Counted from the first letter of the stretch, positions 18,722 to 28,481 are shown. The stretch: 64,000 nt of DNA from Caldilineaceae bacterium (GCA_019637645.1 JAHBVH010000019.1:44741-108740); one strand, 5' to 3'. Numbers and translations: made by a program. Notes: generated by a model from the sequence alone, not told the origin.

Positions 18722-18796
18722 AGGAAGCTCCGGTTGTTATGGTTAGAATGAGCAGTGGTTGGCAAGCTATATGGAACAAACAAGCGGTGTGTCCCG

Positions 18797-18825
18797 ATTG
18801 TACTTGGAAAGCGCAAAAACAACAA
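18797..18825 (-). promoter_or_regulatory. Sigma70-type promoter for the deacetylase gene
   Basis: On the minus strand TTGTTG is followed after 17 bases by TACAAT. The predicted start near 18790 gives a ~70-base leader before the TTG start at 18721. Confidence 0.5.
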
Positions 18826-19000
18826 GTCGTTGGCCGGCATTGCAGCAGCCCATTGATGAGAGACAAATTTTTGCAGATACGATAGGCAGCCAAGACGCGT
18901 TGTCGCGCGGAGGGCAAGCATGACGATTGCGGAACAACCACTGACAGCCGAAGCTTTCGGAGCTTTTCTTCAATTGCCAAAAAATCAGAAAAGGTCGCGG

Positions 19001-20266
19001 TTATTGCACGCGAAAGCGCTGAATCCCAATCCCAAAGAGCAGGGCAGCCACCACGAGCAGAACGCCGATCGCGGGCAGGACATCTATTAACGTACCCTGA
19101 TTAAAGATCAATTCATGAAAGCCATCCATGGCCCAAGCCACGGGCGAGAGATGGCCGATCTGCTGCATAAAGGTAGGGACGATCTCCAACGGCCACCAAG
19201 CACCGCCCAGGGGGGCCAGAGTTAGGCCCAGCAGATTGCGCAAGCCATTCGCTTGGCCTTCACTAGTCACACGCGTGGCGAGCAAGATCGCCAACGCCGT
19301 CATACAAAGGACAAAGGATGCCATCACAGCGAGCATGGCAATGAGAGCCTGGCCGAAATTCACCCCCACCGCCAAGCCCACCGCAAAGACCACCCCAAAT
19401 TGCAGCATCCCCAGTGTAAAGTAGGTGAGGACTTTACCTCCCAGGATTTGGGCCCTGGTCAACGGTAACGCGGCCAACCGTTGCAGGGTCCATTGGCGGC
19501 GCTCACGCAACAAAGTGACCGTTCCGCCCAAGACCGTAAAGATGACATAGAGCGATCCCATGCCCGGCACCGATTGACCAAAGCCACTTTGCACACCGCT
19601 GATGGTCGGTGCGCTGGCTTGGGTTGTGGTATAGCGTACCAGCGTGGGCTCAGTAGCGAGTTGGGTTGCGGCGCGTTGATAGACAGCCCGTTCCACAGCT
19701 TGGGAGGATGGTAGGGTCTGATCCAAGGCTAACAAGGGCGTCAGGATGGTAAGAAAGCTTGTCCCTACCCGCGCAACGACCACCGCGCTGTTGACTTCTT
19801 GCAAAGTGCGCGCCAACGCTTGTCGCACCGGCCCAGGAAAGGCTGGATCTTCGGTAGAATAATAATGGAGTTGGATCGGCTGTGCTTGGGCTACGGCGTC
19901 GCCATAGCCCTGGGGAATGATGAGCGCGCCACTAGTAATCTCCGCTTGCGCCCGCTCAATAGCTAGCGCCTGCGCCAACGGACGTGCCGCTAGCCCACAA
20001 CGGTCATCCGCATCGTTACCCAATGGACAAAGGAGCAAGGTTTCATTGGCTGCCTGGAGGGTGGCGAGCAAGGCCGCCGACTGGGCGGTTTGATCCAGAT
20101 CCACCACATCGACCAATCGGTAGGCGGGTCCATTCCCGTCGCCGCTATTCGCCCACCCCACAGCCAGGGTCAGGGCAATCGGCAACACGACCAAGCCGAT
20201 CAGGTTGCCACGCTGGCGAAAGAAGATGGTTAAATCGTTCAGAGCAATGGTAAAGATGGTGCGCAT
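19001..20266 (-). CDS. ABC-2 type exporter permease
   Basis: A 421-residue ABC-2 permease: first helix at residues ~22-40, an extracytoplasmic domain of ~190 residues with two cysteine-containing loops (LLCPLGNDADDRC), and six helices in the C-terminal half. The coupling segment reads LRERRQWTLQRLAALPLTR, conserved with the next permease. It follows the second permease after 11 bases and closes a three-gene minus-strand operon headed by the ATPase at 21835-22848. Multidrug or lipid-linked export is typical of this DrrB/YhgE-like type; the substrate is unknown. Confidence 0.83.
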   Translation of the reverse strand: MRTIFTIALNDLTIFFRQRGNLIGLVVLPIALTLAVGWANSGDGNGPAYRLVDVVDLDQTAQSAALLATLQAANETLLLCPLGNDADDRCGLAARPLAQALAIERAQAEITSGALIIPQGYGDAVAQAQPIQLHYYSTEDPAFPGPVRQALARTLQEVNSAVVVARVGTSFLTILTPLLALDQTLPSSQAVERAVYQRAATQLATEPTLVRYTTTQASAPTISGVQSGFGQSVPGMGSLYVIFTVLGGTVTLLRERRQWTLQRLAALPLTRAQILGGKVLTYFTLGMLQFGVVFAVGLAVGVNFGQALIAMLAVMASFVLCMTALAILLATRVTSEGQANGLRNLLGLTLAPLGGAWWPLEIVPTFMQQIGHLSPVAWAMDGFHELIFNQGTLIDVLPAIGVLLVVAALLFGIGIQRFRVQ

Positions 20267-20277
20267 GAGTAAGCAGG

Positions 20278-21768
20278 TTATAACTGTAGGCGGCGGCGGA
20301 AAAGCCAGCTGCCGACCAGAAAAAAGATAAGCCCTTGGGCCGTCAGGATCAAGAAATTGAGACCGACGCCACCTTCATTCGCGGCCAACTTGGCAAAGGC
20401 ATCAACAGCCCAATGAATAAGCGAGGCCCGCGCCAATACGACCGAAACGCCAAAGCCAAAGGCCCCGCCCAACACAGCCAACGCCATGTTAATCATCGGC
20501 CCAATCACCTGGACTTGCTCGGGCGTACGTGCCACCCCCACGATCAACACACCCAACCCCGAAACACAGAGCGACAGTGACAAGAGCAACCCCAAAAGCG
20601 CCAGCAGATTTGTCCCCCAAATAAAGGTGGGCGTCCCTAGAATCAAGCTCACAATGACCGTCAGGGCCACCAAGAGGGCCAATAGTTGTACAAAGACCAC
20701 GACTAGATTGCCGACCAATTTACCAAGCAGAATCGTACGCCCCGTGGTTGGCGAGACCAACATACGCTGCAACGTCCACTGTTTGCGCTCTTCATAGATG
20801 GAGAGAATGCCAAAGACGCCGGTGAAGAGGGCGAAAAAAACGGCCTGCCCCGAGCCTGCCACAACGACCAAGCGCGCAAAAGCGTTTCCCGATTGGAGCT
20901 GATCCAATGGCTGCTGTGTCAACTGAATTGGGTTGATGCCCGGCTGAAAAAGGCAACCAAGGAGAAGAAAGGTGTCGGTGTTGACGCCTGTTAGGCTGGA
21001 CGCCAATGTGGTCGTGTTGAGCCGAGTCAGATCGAGCGTGGCAAAGAGCGTGACAAACGAAGCCTCAAGCGTCACGGTCAGCCGCTGAAATTGGTTGACA
21101 ACACTTTCCACAATGCTACGCACAACGCCTGCGGAAATGGTACGACCACTATTGCCATAGACTTCAATCGCTGGCGTCGTTGTCATCCCAGCCGTCGCCG
21201 TGAACGGAAAGGTTGGGACAAAGCGCTGGGAAAAATCGGGCGGAATAATCACGGCCGCGGCGTAATCGCCCTGCTCAACGCCCAACCGTGCCGCCGCTGG
21301 ATCATGCAGCACGGTGGTAGCCAGCAGTTGATCCAGCGACGTTGCAAAGGAGGTCGTTGCCCCATCGTCAGTGGTGACCAAGTCGCAGCGCAGCGCACTC
21401 AGATCAAAGTCCGCGCCAACAGGCGAGATAACCCCCGTGGCGGTGATGGGCTCAGCCCGCAAGATACGCTCGACCACGCTGCCGACATTCAAGGCAAAGC
21501 CACTGGCCAAGAAAGGTGTCGTCATTGTTTGAGTGGTCGTAAGCGGGGCTGCCCCACCAGTGAAGGCGCCAAGATCGATTCCCTGATCCAAATTAACCAC
21601 GGCCACCGGAATTTGGGCAAGCGTTGGCGTATCCGCACCCAAACCACCAAAGGCGAGACCGATGATGGTCGAGAGCGCCAGGGGTGACGCAAACATGATC
21701 AAGAGCAGATTGCGATCGATCAAGGTCGTATAGAGTTCTTTCCACGCAATCGCCCAAATTTTTCCCAT
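20278..21768 (-). CDS. ABC-2 type exporter permease, larger subunit
   Basis: A 496-residue ABC-2 permease. The N-terminal helix is at ~20-40, an unusually large extracytoplasmic domain spans ~45-310, and C-terminal helices run to the end. The coupling motif IYEERKQWTLQRMLVSPTTG precedes the helical domain. It is the middle gene of the operon and probably forms a heterodimer with the 421-residue permease. Confidence 0.83.
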   Translation of the reverse strand: MGKIWAIAWKELYTTLIDRNLLLIMFASPLALSTIIGLAFGGLGADTPTLAQIPVAVVNLDQGIDLGAFTGGAAPLTTTQTMTTPFLASGFALNVGSVVERILRAEPITATGVISPVGADFDLSALRCDLVTTDDGATTSFATSLDQLLATTVLHDPAAARLGVEQGDYAAAVIIPPDFSQRFVPTFPFTATAGMTTTPAIEVYGNSGRTISAGVVRSIVESVVNQFQRLTVTLEASFVTLFATLDLTRLNTTTLASSLTGVNTDTFLLLGCLFQPGINPIQLTQQPLDQLQSGNAFARLVVVAGSGQAVFFALFTGVFGILSIYEERKQWTLQRMLVSPTTGRTILLGKLVGNLVVVFVQLLALLVALTVIVSLILGTPTFIWGTNLLALLGLLLSLSLCVSGLGVLIVGVARTPEQVQVIGPMINMALAVLGGAFGFGVSVVLARASLIHWAVDAFAKLAANEGGVGLNFLILTAQGLIFFLVGSWLFRRRLQL

Positions 21769-21801
21769 GCGTTGTTCCCGTAGAGGTTGGATTGTAAATC
21801 G

Positions 21802-21816
21802 AAACCTGTCAGGTTT
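21802..21816. repeat. Single AAACCTGTCAGGTTT palindrome
   Basis: One isolated unit of the window's recurrent 15-bp palindrome lies between the ATPase and permease genes of the exporter operon, without element termini. Confidence 0.5.
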
Positions 21817-21834
21817 GTTCCATCAACAGCAAAC

Positions 21835-22848
21835 TCAGTCGCGTAGGGCGCGGCCAGTGAGGGCCAGAAAGACAGCCTCCAAATCCGGCTCACGCACGGC
21901 AACCGACTGAACATCCAGACCAGCGCGGTTGAGGAAATTGATCACATCGGGCAGTGTGCGGCGGCCACGTTTGGCAAAGATGGTAATTCGGCCAGGCGCG
22001 GCGTTTGTCCCATCAGCGGTTGCTTGCGCGGGTTGGGTCAGGAGCACTTGCGCGATATCAGCCACGGCGTGCTGGATTTGCCCGGCTAATTCAGGGGCCA
22101 ATGGCTCTTCGCCCATGGTAAATTCCAGTCGATCATCTTCACCGACCTGTTGGGTCAATTCGTTTTGGGTGCCCAACGCAATGACTTCGCCATGATCAAT
22201 AATCGCCACCCGATCACTAAGTTCCTGCGCTTCTTCCATGAGATGGGTCGTATAGAGGACCGTCATGCCATATTCGTCGCGCAACTGTTTGACGGTATCG
22301 AGAATACGGCGACGGCTTTGAGGATCAATGCCGACTGTGGGCTCGTCCATGTAGACCAACTGAGGCCGATGGAGCAAGCCCACACCGATGTTGACCCGCC
22401 GTTTCATGCCGCCAGAGAAGGTATCCACGCGATCCTTTTGCCGATCCGTCAGGCCAATCAATTCAAGCACTTCATCCACACGCTTATGGAGTGGTTGGCC
22501 GCTCATGCCATACATGCGGCCAAAGAAGAGCAAATTCTGGCGGGCGCTCAACTCGGGGTAGAGGGCGATCTCTTGAGGAATGAAGCCCATGAGCCGCTTC
22601 GCGGCCAGCGGCTCTTTGGTAATTGAATGCCCACCAATGAACGCATCGCCCGCGGTGGGGGGCAACAGCCCACTGATCATGGAGATCGTCGTGGTCTTGC
22701 CCGCACCATTGGGGCCAAGCAAGCTAAAAATCTCCCCTTGGTAGATCGTCAAGTCTACCCCTTTGACCGCGTCCACCGTCGTCCCGTCGCCACGTTTGAA
22801 CGCTTTGCGGAGACCTTCTGTCCTAACCATGATCGGCGAAGTGGGCAT
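21835..22848 (-). CDS. ABC exporter ATP-binding protein (DrrA-like)
   Basis: A 337-residue ATPase. Walker A is GPNGAGKTT (residues ~43-51), the signature is FSGGMKRRVN, Walker B is LVYMDEPTVGID, and the switch His is in LYTTHLMEEAQ. The C-terminal ~100 residues are a DrrA-type tail ending in ...DLEAVFLALTGR. The ATG at 22848 was chosen over the upstream 22890 because GAAGGA lies six bases before it. It energises the two permeases that follow. DrrA homologues export drugs or lipids; the specific substrate is not visible. Confidence 0.88.
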   Translation of the reverse strand: MPTSPIMVRTEGLRKAFKRGDGTTVDAVKGVDLTIYQGEIFSLLGPNGAGKTTTISMISGLLPPTAGDAFIGGHSITKEPLAAKRLMGFIPQEIALYPELSARQNLLFFGRMYGMSGQPLHKRVDEVLELIGLTDRQKDRVDTFSGGMKRRVNIGVGLLHRPQLVYMDEPTVGIDPQSRRRILDTVKQLRDEYGMTVLYTTHLMEEAQELSDRVAIIDHGEVIALGTQNELTQQVGEDDRLEFTMGEEPLAPELAGQIQHAVADIAQVLLTQPAQATADGTNAAPGRITIFAKRGRRTLPDVINFLNRAGLDVQSVAVREPDLEAVFLALTGRALRD

Positions 22849-22930
22849 AGCAATTCCTTCAAACTTAACGAGTGAGGAGCGCGGATTCACGCGGATTTTT
22901 CTTGATCCGCGTTCTAGGGTCTCATTCAGC

Positions 22931-22997
22931 TAGAAGCTGCGCACTTGGACAAAACCCGACAGGTCGCTGGTCGTACCAACCAACGGCGTAAGTCCTA
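22931..22997. mobile_element. Miniature inverted-repeat element, 5-bp duplication TCAGC
   Basis: The left end TAGAAGCTGCGCACTTGG and the right end CCAACGGCGTAAGTCCTA form imperfect terminal repeats. The element is only 67 bp, with most of the core hairpin lost, but it is flanked by TCAGC on both sides (22926-22930 and 22998-23002). Its right end matches the left end of the copy at 50832 in reverse orientation. Confidence 0.65.
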
Positions 22998-23014
22998 TCA
23001 GCAATGCGTAAATT

Positions 23015-23233
23015 TTACGCGTCAACAATCGTGGCGAGATCGGCCAGCAGCGCCTGCAACTTGGCGTTGGAAATCCCAGCCTCGGGGTAGGTCGCCACTT
23101 CGCCCAGGGTCATCCCCCACGCTTCGCCCAGCATTGGGTGGGTGGTGGCTCCAGGTAGATGCTTTTCCACGATGGCTTTTGCCTGGGCATTGGACATCAC
23201 TTTACCAACGGTTGAGTAGATATTGAAGGCCAT
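23015..23233 (-). CDS. Small helical protein of unknown function
   Basis: A 72-residue protein started by ATG 23233 with AAGGAGCTAACC directly upstream; this site makes a real gene likely. It reads VGKVMSNAQAKAIVEKHLPG, then a 'HPMLGEAWGMTLGEVATYP' turn, and ends with a helix. The pattern 'LEKHLPG..(S/T)HPM...A.GM(S/T)L..(V/I)' recalls a small helical domain that I have seen appended to some glycosidases, but that is a memory-level resemblance. It lies between hisS (upstream, separated by a hairpin) and an inverted-repeat element. No function is assigned. Confidence 0.65.
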   Translation of the reverse strand: MAFNIYSTVGKVMSNAQAKAIVEKHLPGATTHPMLGEAWGMTLGEVATYPEAGISNAKLQALLADLATIVDA

Positions 23234-23302
23234 GGTTAGCTCCTTATGATTCGGGCGACGTGATTCGTGTTGCGTGATGCGTGAGCCGATCATGCAGTAC
23301 GC

Positions 23303-23343
23303 ATCTAGACCTGACAGGTTTTTGAAACCTGTCAGGTCTAGAT
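23303..23343. terminator. Perfect 19-bp hairpin after hisS
   Basis: ATCTAGACCTGACAGGTTT (23303-23321) pairs perfectly with 23325-23343 with a 3-base loop, 18 bases after the hisS stop. It is a core-only version of the family hairpin. On the hisS strand no long T-run follows, so it may be a repeat exapted as a terminator. Confidence 0.5.
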
Positions 23344-23361
23344 TTCCTCTTCAAACAACCG

Positions 23362-24735
23362 CTAAACGACGCGTTCCGTGAGCCATGCTGCGATGGTGGG
23401 GGCGGCGACATCGATCTGCTCGCCACTGACCAAATCTTTGACGGCCACCACATTGGCTTCTACTTCGCGCGGGCTGACCAAGACGGCGTAGCGAATGCGC
23501 CGTTCTTCGGCATATTTGAACTGACGGCCATAGCGGTCGAGATCGGGATAAAGATCGACCCGCAGGCCGGTTTTACGCAGACTTTGGGCCAGGGCAAAGC
23601 TGGCCGCCACGGTGCTTTCATCAAACTGCGTCACCAGCACCTGGGGTTGCCCGGCCAAGCGTTCGGGAAACAGCCCTTGCTCTTCCATCAAAAGCAGAAT
23701 CCGCTCGAGCCCCAAGCTAAAGCCACAGGCAGGAATCCGCTGGCCGCTGAACATGCCGACGAGATCATCATAGCGCCCGCCACCGCCACCAGAGCCACTG
23801 AAGCCGGGGAATTCGATCTCAAAGATCGGGCCGGTGTAGTAGCTGAGACCGCGCGCCAGGTAGGGATCAACGCGCAGGCAATCCGCAGCGGGGCCGTCTT
23901 GGCTATAGGCAAGCACGGTTTTGAGTTCGTTCACGCCGTTGCTACCGGTCTCTGATGCTTCCAGCAAGTCGCTGAGCCAAGCGATGGTATCGCCATTGTT
24001 GGTCGGCGCGGCGGCAAGGTGGGTCAACAGATGCTCGGCGGCTACCGAGGCAATGCCCCGTTGGTCGAGCTCTTTGCGCACGCCATCCAGCCCGATTTTA
24101 TCCAGTTTATCAATCGCGACCAGGGCGTCGCCTTCTCGATCCAACGGCACGCCGGAAACTTCCATCAGGCCGCGCAGAACACCGCGGTGGTTGAGCCGCA
24201 GGGCAAAGGGGTGGGCCGCATTACCAAAGCCTAATTCCTTGAGCACTTGGGAACCGGCGGCCAAGACTTCGGCTTCAACCGTTTGGCTAGCCGAGCCCAC
24301 CACATCCAGATCGCACTGGAAAAATTCGCGATAGCGGCCTTTGGCAGGCCGGTCGGCGCGGTAAACCGGCTGGATCTGATAGCGTTTGAAGTAGCGCGGC
24401 AAGGTGCTGCGGTATTGCGCCACGACGCGCGCCAACGGCACGGTGAGATCGTAGCGCATTCCGGCATCGCTTACGCCATTTTCAGTGCGCTCGTCTTCTA
24501 GGGCGCGCTGTAGCTTGTCGCCCCGTTTGAGAATGCGAAAGATCAGTTGATCGCCTTCTTCGCCATATTTCCCCAGCAGCGTTTCCAGACGCTCCATGGT
24601 CGGCGTCTCCAACGGTTCAAAGCCATAGCTTTGGTAGACCCGCTCGATGATATCGATCACATAATTGCGCCGGAGAAGATCCAGCGGCAAGAAATCGCGC
24701 ATGCCACTCAAGGGTGCGGTATTTGTTTTAGCCAT
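23362..24735 (-). CDS. hisS: Histidyl-tRNA synthetase
   Basis: A 457-residue class II aminoacyl-tRNA synthetase that attaches histidine to tRNA-His. Motif 2 region reads RADRPAKGRYREFFQCDLDVV (shown in part), the histidine-specific motifs are ARGLSYYTG and GGGGRYDDL, and motif 3 is FSLGLERILLL. The anticodon-binding domain occupies ~365-457. The ATG at 24735 follows TTGGAGTATATA. Length is close to the longer eukaryote-like/HisS2 form and somewhat longer than the ~425-residue E. coli protein. Monocistronic by position. Confidence 0.95.
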   Translation of the reverse strand: MAKTNTAPLSGMRDFLPLDLLRRNYVIDIIERVYQSYGFEPLETPTMERLETLLGKYGEEGDQLIFRILKRGDKLQRALEDERTENGVSDAGMRYDLTVPLARVVAQYRSTLPRYFKRYQIQPVYRADRPAKGRYREFFQCDLDVVGSASQTVEAEVLAAGSQVLKELGFGNAAHPFALRLNHRGVLRGLMEVSGVPLDREGDALVAIDKLDKIGLDGVRKELDQRGIASVAAEHLLTHLAAAPTNNGDTIAWLSDLLEASETGSNGVNELKTVLAYSQDGPAADCLRVDPYLARGLSYYTGPIFEIEFPGFSGSGGGGGRYDDLVGMFSGQRIPACGFSLGLERILLLMEEQGLFPERLAGQPQVLVTQFDESTVAASFALAQSLRKTGLRVDLYPDLDRYGRQFKYAEERRIRYAVLVSPREVEANVVAVKDLVSGEQIDVAAPTIAAWLTERVV

Positions 24736-24799
24736 TATATACTCCAACGGTTAGGCGGGTTCTAAAACTGGCGTTTCGTCATTCCTAAAAAGTAGCCAG

Positions 24800-25912
24800 C
24801 TAGCTAGCCAAGGCATTATGGGGATCGGTATAAACCATATCAAAAGCTTGGGCCACGGCGGCGTAGGTCAACTGACCACGATGGGTATTGAGCCCCAAGC
24901 AAAGGGGCTGGCTGTTCTGAATCGCGCTGAGCCCTTCACCAGCGAGGCGCAAGGTATAGGTCATGGTTTGGTTGACCAGCGCAAAGGTGCTCGTACGCGG
25001 CACCGCACCGGGCATATTGGCAACACAGTAATGCACCACGCCATCGATCACATAGGTGGGGTTGCTATGAGTGGTAGGGCGCGACGTTTCGATACACCCC
25101 CCCTGATCCACCGCGACATCGACAATCACCGCGCCGTTCTTCATCTCTTTGAGCATGGCACGGGTCACCAACCAGGGCGCACGGCCTCCAGGAATCAGAA
25201 TCGCGCCAATCACCAGATCAGCATCATAGACCACTTCTTCAATGTTATATTCATTGCTCGCCCGCGTCTGTAGCGCACCGGCGTAAATATCATCTAAATA
25301 TTGCAACCGATCATGGTTAATATCCAACACCGTGACTTGGGCCCCCATGCCCACGGCGACGCGCGCGGCGTTGGCCCCCACCGTCCCAGCCCCCAAAATC
25401 GCGACTTGGGCGGGTGCGACGCCGGGTACGCCACCCATCAACACGCCACGGCCACCGTGATTCTTCTGTAAATAGGTGGCCCCAACTTGGGTTGCCATCC
25501 GCCCGGCCACTTCGCTCATGGGCATTAACAGGGGCAGGCGGCCATCGGGAGTTTGCACGGTTTCATAGGCAATGCCAGTAACACCGCTCGCCAACATCGC
25601 GTCCGTTAAGGCACGGTCTGCCGCTAGATGGAGATAGGTAAAAAGCATGAGCCCTTCGCGTAAATAGGGATACTCGACGGCTATCGGCTCTTTGACCTTA
25701 ACCACGAATTGCGCCGACCATGCGTCAGCAGCACGCGCGACGATCTCGGCACCGGCGGCGCGATATTCATCATCGGTCAGGAAACTATCTTCCCCGGCGT
25801 GCTGTTCCACCAAAATGCGATGGCCCCGTGCCACCAATGCTTTCACCGCGCCCGGCGTGAGGCCAACCCGATTTTCGCCATCCTTTATTTCTTTTGGCAG
25901 ACCAATAATCAT
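24800..25912 (-). CDS. ald: Alanine dehydrogenase
   Basis: A 370-residue enzyme that interconverts L-alanine with pyruvate and ammonia using NAD. It has the family N-terminus [20 protein letters not shown], catalytic Lys in VVKVKEP (~74), catalytic His in TYLHLAAD (~95), and the NAD motif [18 protein letters not shown] (~175). Length matches typical Ald. AAAGGAGCG precedes the ATG, and a strong promoter candidate lies ~80 bases upstream. Confidence 0.95.
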   Translation of the reverse strand: MIIGLPKEIKDGENRVGLTPGAVKALVARGHRILVEQHAGEDSFLTDDEYRAAGAEIVARAADAWSAQFVVKVKEPIAVEYPYLREGLMLFTYLHLAADRALTDAMLASGVTGIAYETVQTPDGRLPLLMPMSEVAGRMATQVGATYLQKNHGGRGVLMGGVPGVAPAQVAILGAGTVGANAARVAVGMGAQVTVLDINHDRLQYLDDIYAGALQTRASNEYNIEEVVYDADLVIGAILIPGGRAPWLVTRAMLKEMKNGAVIVDVAVDQGGCIETSRPTTHSNPTYVIDGVVHYCVANMPGAVPRTSTFALVNQTMTYTLRLAGEGLSAIQNSQPLCLGLNTHRGQLTYAAVAQAFDMVYTDPHNALAS

Positions 25913-25997
25913 AGCGTCGCTCCTTTGTCAGCAGCTAGGCGATGCATTGCAAGCAGCGGAAGTTATCCAGTGGTGAGCCTTCCTTTCCCGCTCTTCC

Positions 25998-26026
25998 ACT
26001 ATAGCAGGCGATGGTCATTCAGGCAA
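25998..26026 (-). promoter_or_regulatory. Sigma70-type promoter for ald
   Basis: On the minus strand TTGCCT is followed after exactly 17 bases by TATAGT. The predicted start is near 25991, with a ~79-base leader to the ald ATG. Confidence 0.55.
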
Positions 26027-26127
26027 GGCATTGCTGTACTGTTTTGCTAAAACTGTCCATTGTAGCGAGAATAGAAGAGGTCAGCTTCAATCAGTCCAGG
26101 ATGAGCAGCAGCAAAAGGGTACAGTTC

Positions 26128-26472
26128 ATGACGTTTGATCCACAGGCCGGGCCACCAAAACGCTTTCCACCAGCCCCACCAACACCGGTTGAACCAAGCT
26201 TGGCGGCCTTACTTACCATTCAAGCGCAGGTAGAAAAACAGACCGACCTCCTCCACGCGATCCAACAGGAATTGATCGCGCTCCGCGAAACCCAACAGAC
26301 CTATCAAGCAACCATGGCCAGCCTGGATCGACAGATGCGGTGGGCGCGGTGGGTGCGGCGTATGCGCGGGGCAATTGCCCTCCTTTTTTGGCTCGGCGTC
26401 GCGGCGGTCATTGCGTATTACTGGGCAGAGATCTCCCAATTATGGGAGGATATTGCTCGGTTTATTCTATAG
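26128..26472 (+). CDS. Small membrane protein with coiled coil
   Basis: A 114-residue protein with a Pro-rich N-terminus, a predicted coiled coil (residues ~25-68, VEKQTDLLHAIQQELIALRE) and one membrane helix (~80-100, GAIALLFWLGVAAVIAYYW). The ATG at 26128 follows AAAAGGG at eight bases; an upstream ATG at 26101 is poorly placed. It lies 35 bases before sppA on the same strand and may be its partner or a membrane scaffold. No family was recognised. Confidence 0.62.
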   Translation: MTFDPQAGPPKRFPPAPPTPVEPSLAALLTIQAQVEKQTDLLHAIQQELIALRETQQTYQATMASLDRQMRWARWVRRMRGAIALLFWLGVAAVIAYYWAEISQLWEDIARFIL

Positions 26473-26507
26473 ATCACAGCAGATCACAGCCAAAGGAAAT
26501 CAATGGC

Positions 26508-28343
26508 ATGACTTTCTTTTCCAACCTCTTGCAACCAATCGGTCACTGGCTTCGGCAGTTACTACAGTTGATTGGCCGCGGCCTCGGTCAAGGCTGGCAG
26601 CATTTCTGGTGTGGCGTTGCCAATCTGCGGCGACGGCTTTGGCGCAAGCAGTTGCCCGATTATGTCGTCTTTACCCTGGATCAAGCACTCCAGGAGCGGG
26701 AACCCGATACACCGTGGTGGTATGCCTACCTGCCCGGTCGTAAACCGCCGCTCACCCTAGAAGCACTGAGCACCGCCCTCGAACGAGTGGCCGGTGACCC
26801 AGCGGTCAAAGGGGTGATCTTCCTGGCCAAGAGCCCAACCCTGAGCCTCGCCCAAGCCCAGAGTCTCGCCATACTCTTTCAACGTTTTCGCCAGTGGGAC
26901 CAAACGGCCAATCAACCAGCCAGTCAACCAGCGTTGTGGCAAGCCAAGCAAATTCATTTTCACCTGGAACAAATCACCACACCGCTCTATGTCGCGGCCT
27001 GTGCCGCCGATGCGATCTATGGCACACCGCTGACCACTTGGGAGGTCTTGGGGTTACGCGCGACGCCCACTTTTTATAAGCGTACGCTGGATAAACTCGG
27101 CATTACCTTTGATGTCGTACGCGTCGCGCCGTGGAAGAGCGCGGTCGATCAGTTCAGCCGCGCAGAAATGAGCGCCGAAGAAGCGGAGCAACTGACTTGG
27201 CTGCTCGACAGTTGGTTTGCCGATATTACCGCGGCCATTGCCCAAGGTCGCAACCTGACGCCAACCGCCGTACAGACTGCCATTGATGGGGCACCCTGGT
27301 CGGCCACCGAAGCACAACAGTTGGGTCTTTTGGATGGCGTTCTCTACGAAGATGAGTTGCCCACGCGGTTGGGTCAATCCGATCAGCCAGCCAGCCTGAA
27401 GCACTATGCGCAAAGCCAAAAGCTCCTCCTACGCCGCCCCCGTTTCTATCATGCCCAACGCATTGGGGTCATTAGCCTGCGTGGGGCGATCATGGCTGGG
27501 GAAAGCCAATCACGCCCAGTGCCGGTGCCGCTCTTGGGCCAAGAGAGCTTGGGAAGCACAACAGCCCAGCAACAGATCCGCGCGGCACGCGAGGCCGACG
27601 AGATTGCCGCGGTGGTTGTTCATGTCGATTCACCCGGTGGTTCCGCCCTCGCCAGCGATCTGATCTGGCGTGAATTAGTGCTACTCAACCAAGAAAAACC
27701 GGTTGTGATCTATATGGGCGATGTCGCGGCCAGCGGCGGTTACTATATTGCCGCCCCAGGGCGCAAAGTGGTGGCACAACGGGCCACGCTCACAGGCAGT
27801 ATTGGTGTCGTCACCGCCAAGGCCGTCACCGCCGACGCCTATGCCAAAATCGAAGCCAAGCGCCAAACGATTCAGCGGGGCGCCAATGCCAATCTCTATG
27901 ACGATCAACAAGGCTGGGTGGGCGACCAACGAGCCAAAGTAGAACAAGGGGTACAGCAAGTCTATGCCACCTTCAAAGAGCGGGTGGCCGCGGGTCGTCA
28001 CCTGCCCTATGAAACACTCGATGAGATTGCTAATGGCCGGGTTTGGACCGGCGCGCAAGCCCTCGCCCACGGCTTGGTGGACGAGTTAGGCGATTTCCAC
28101 CAAGCCGTCGCCATAGCCCGCGACTTGGCGGCCCTCTCCCCCAATCGAGCGGTCCATGTCGAGGCCATTACCACTAGCCAAGACAATCTCCTCGCCCAGC
28201 CCATCGCCGCCATCAGCACTCGCTTGGGCCTCCACAGCCTGTGGCAAACCGGCCACCTCGTCAACGACTTGCTGACCCAAGAGCACCACCTATCCCACGA
28301 GCCCTATTGGCTGCTCGCGGACAGGCTGCCGCGGATCAGATAG
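26508..28343 (+). CDS. sppA: Signal peptide peptidase SppA, long form
   Basis: A 611-residue membrane-associated serine protease of the S49 family that degrades cleaved signal peptides. It has the double-domain (67K) architecture: the N-terminal domain supplies the catalytic Lys in APWKSAVDQFSRAEMSAEE (~210), and the C-terminal domain supplies the Ser in DVAASGGYYIA (~410), with HVDSPGGSA upstream. N-terminal membrane-associating residues are amphipathic rather than a clear helix. The start at 26508 is supported by AAAGGAAA about ten bases upstream; the longer frame overlaps the preceding gene. Confidence 0.92.
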   Translation: MTFFSNLLQPIGHWLRQLLQLIGRGLGQGWQHFWCGVANLRRRLWRKQLPDYVVFTLDQALQEREPDTPWWYAYLPGRKPPLTLEALSTALERVAGDPAVKGVIFLAKSPTLSLAQAQSLAILFQRFRQWDQTANQPASQPALWQAKQIHFHLEQITTPLYVAACAADAIYGTPLTTWEVLGLRATPTFYKRTLDKLGITFDVVRVAPWKSAVDQFSRAEMSAEEAEQLTWLLDSWFADITAAIAQGRNLTPTAVQTAIDGAPWSATEAQQLGLLDGVLYEDELPTRLGQSDQPASLKHYAQSQKLLLRRPRFYHAQRIGVISLRGAIMAGESQSRPVPVPLLGQESLGSTTAQQQIRAAREADEIAAVVVHVDSPGGSALASDLIWRELVLLNQEKPVVIYMGDVAASGGYYIAAPGRKVVAQRATLTGSIGVVTAKAVTADAYAKIEAKRQTIQRGANANLYDDQQGWVGDQRAKVEQGVQQVYATFKERVAAGRHLPYETLDEIANGRVWTGAQALAHGLVDELGDFHQAVAIARDLAALSPNRAVHVEAITTSQDNLLAQPIAAISTRLGLHSLWQTGHLVNDLLTQEHHLSHEPYWLLADRLPRIR

Positions 28344-28442
28344 GCAGAAGGCAGAGGACAGAAGTCCGAAGGCAGAAGGCAGCTTCTGTCCTCTGTCCTC
28401 TGTCCTTCTGTCCTCTGTCCTACTGTCTTCTGTCCTACTGTC
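28344..28442. repeat. Purine/pyrimidine-biased tandem and inverted repeat
   Basis: The left part is a run of GGCAGAAGGCAG/GGACAGAAG units, and the right part is repeated CTTCTGTC/CTCTGTC/CTACTGTC units. The two halves are complementary (e.g. 28354-28364 with 28383-28393), so one strand is purine-rich then pyrimidine-rich. It begins right after the sppA stop and may fold as a terminator-like hairpin. Confidence 0.6.
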
Positions 28443-28481
28443 TCACTATTCATCCCTATCATACCCAAACGGAGTCTAGCG

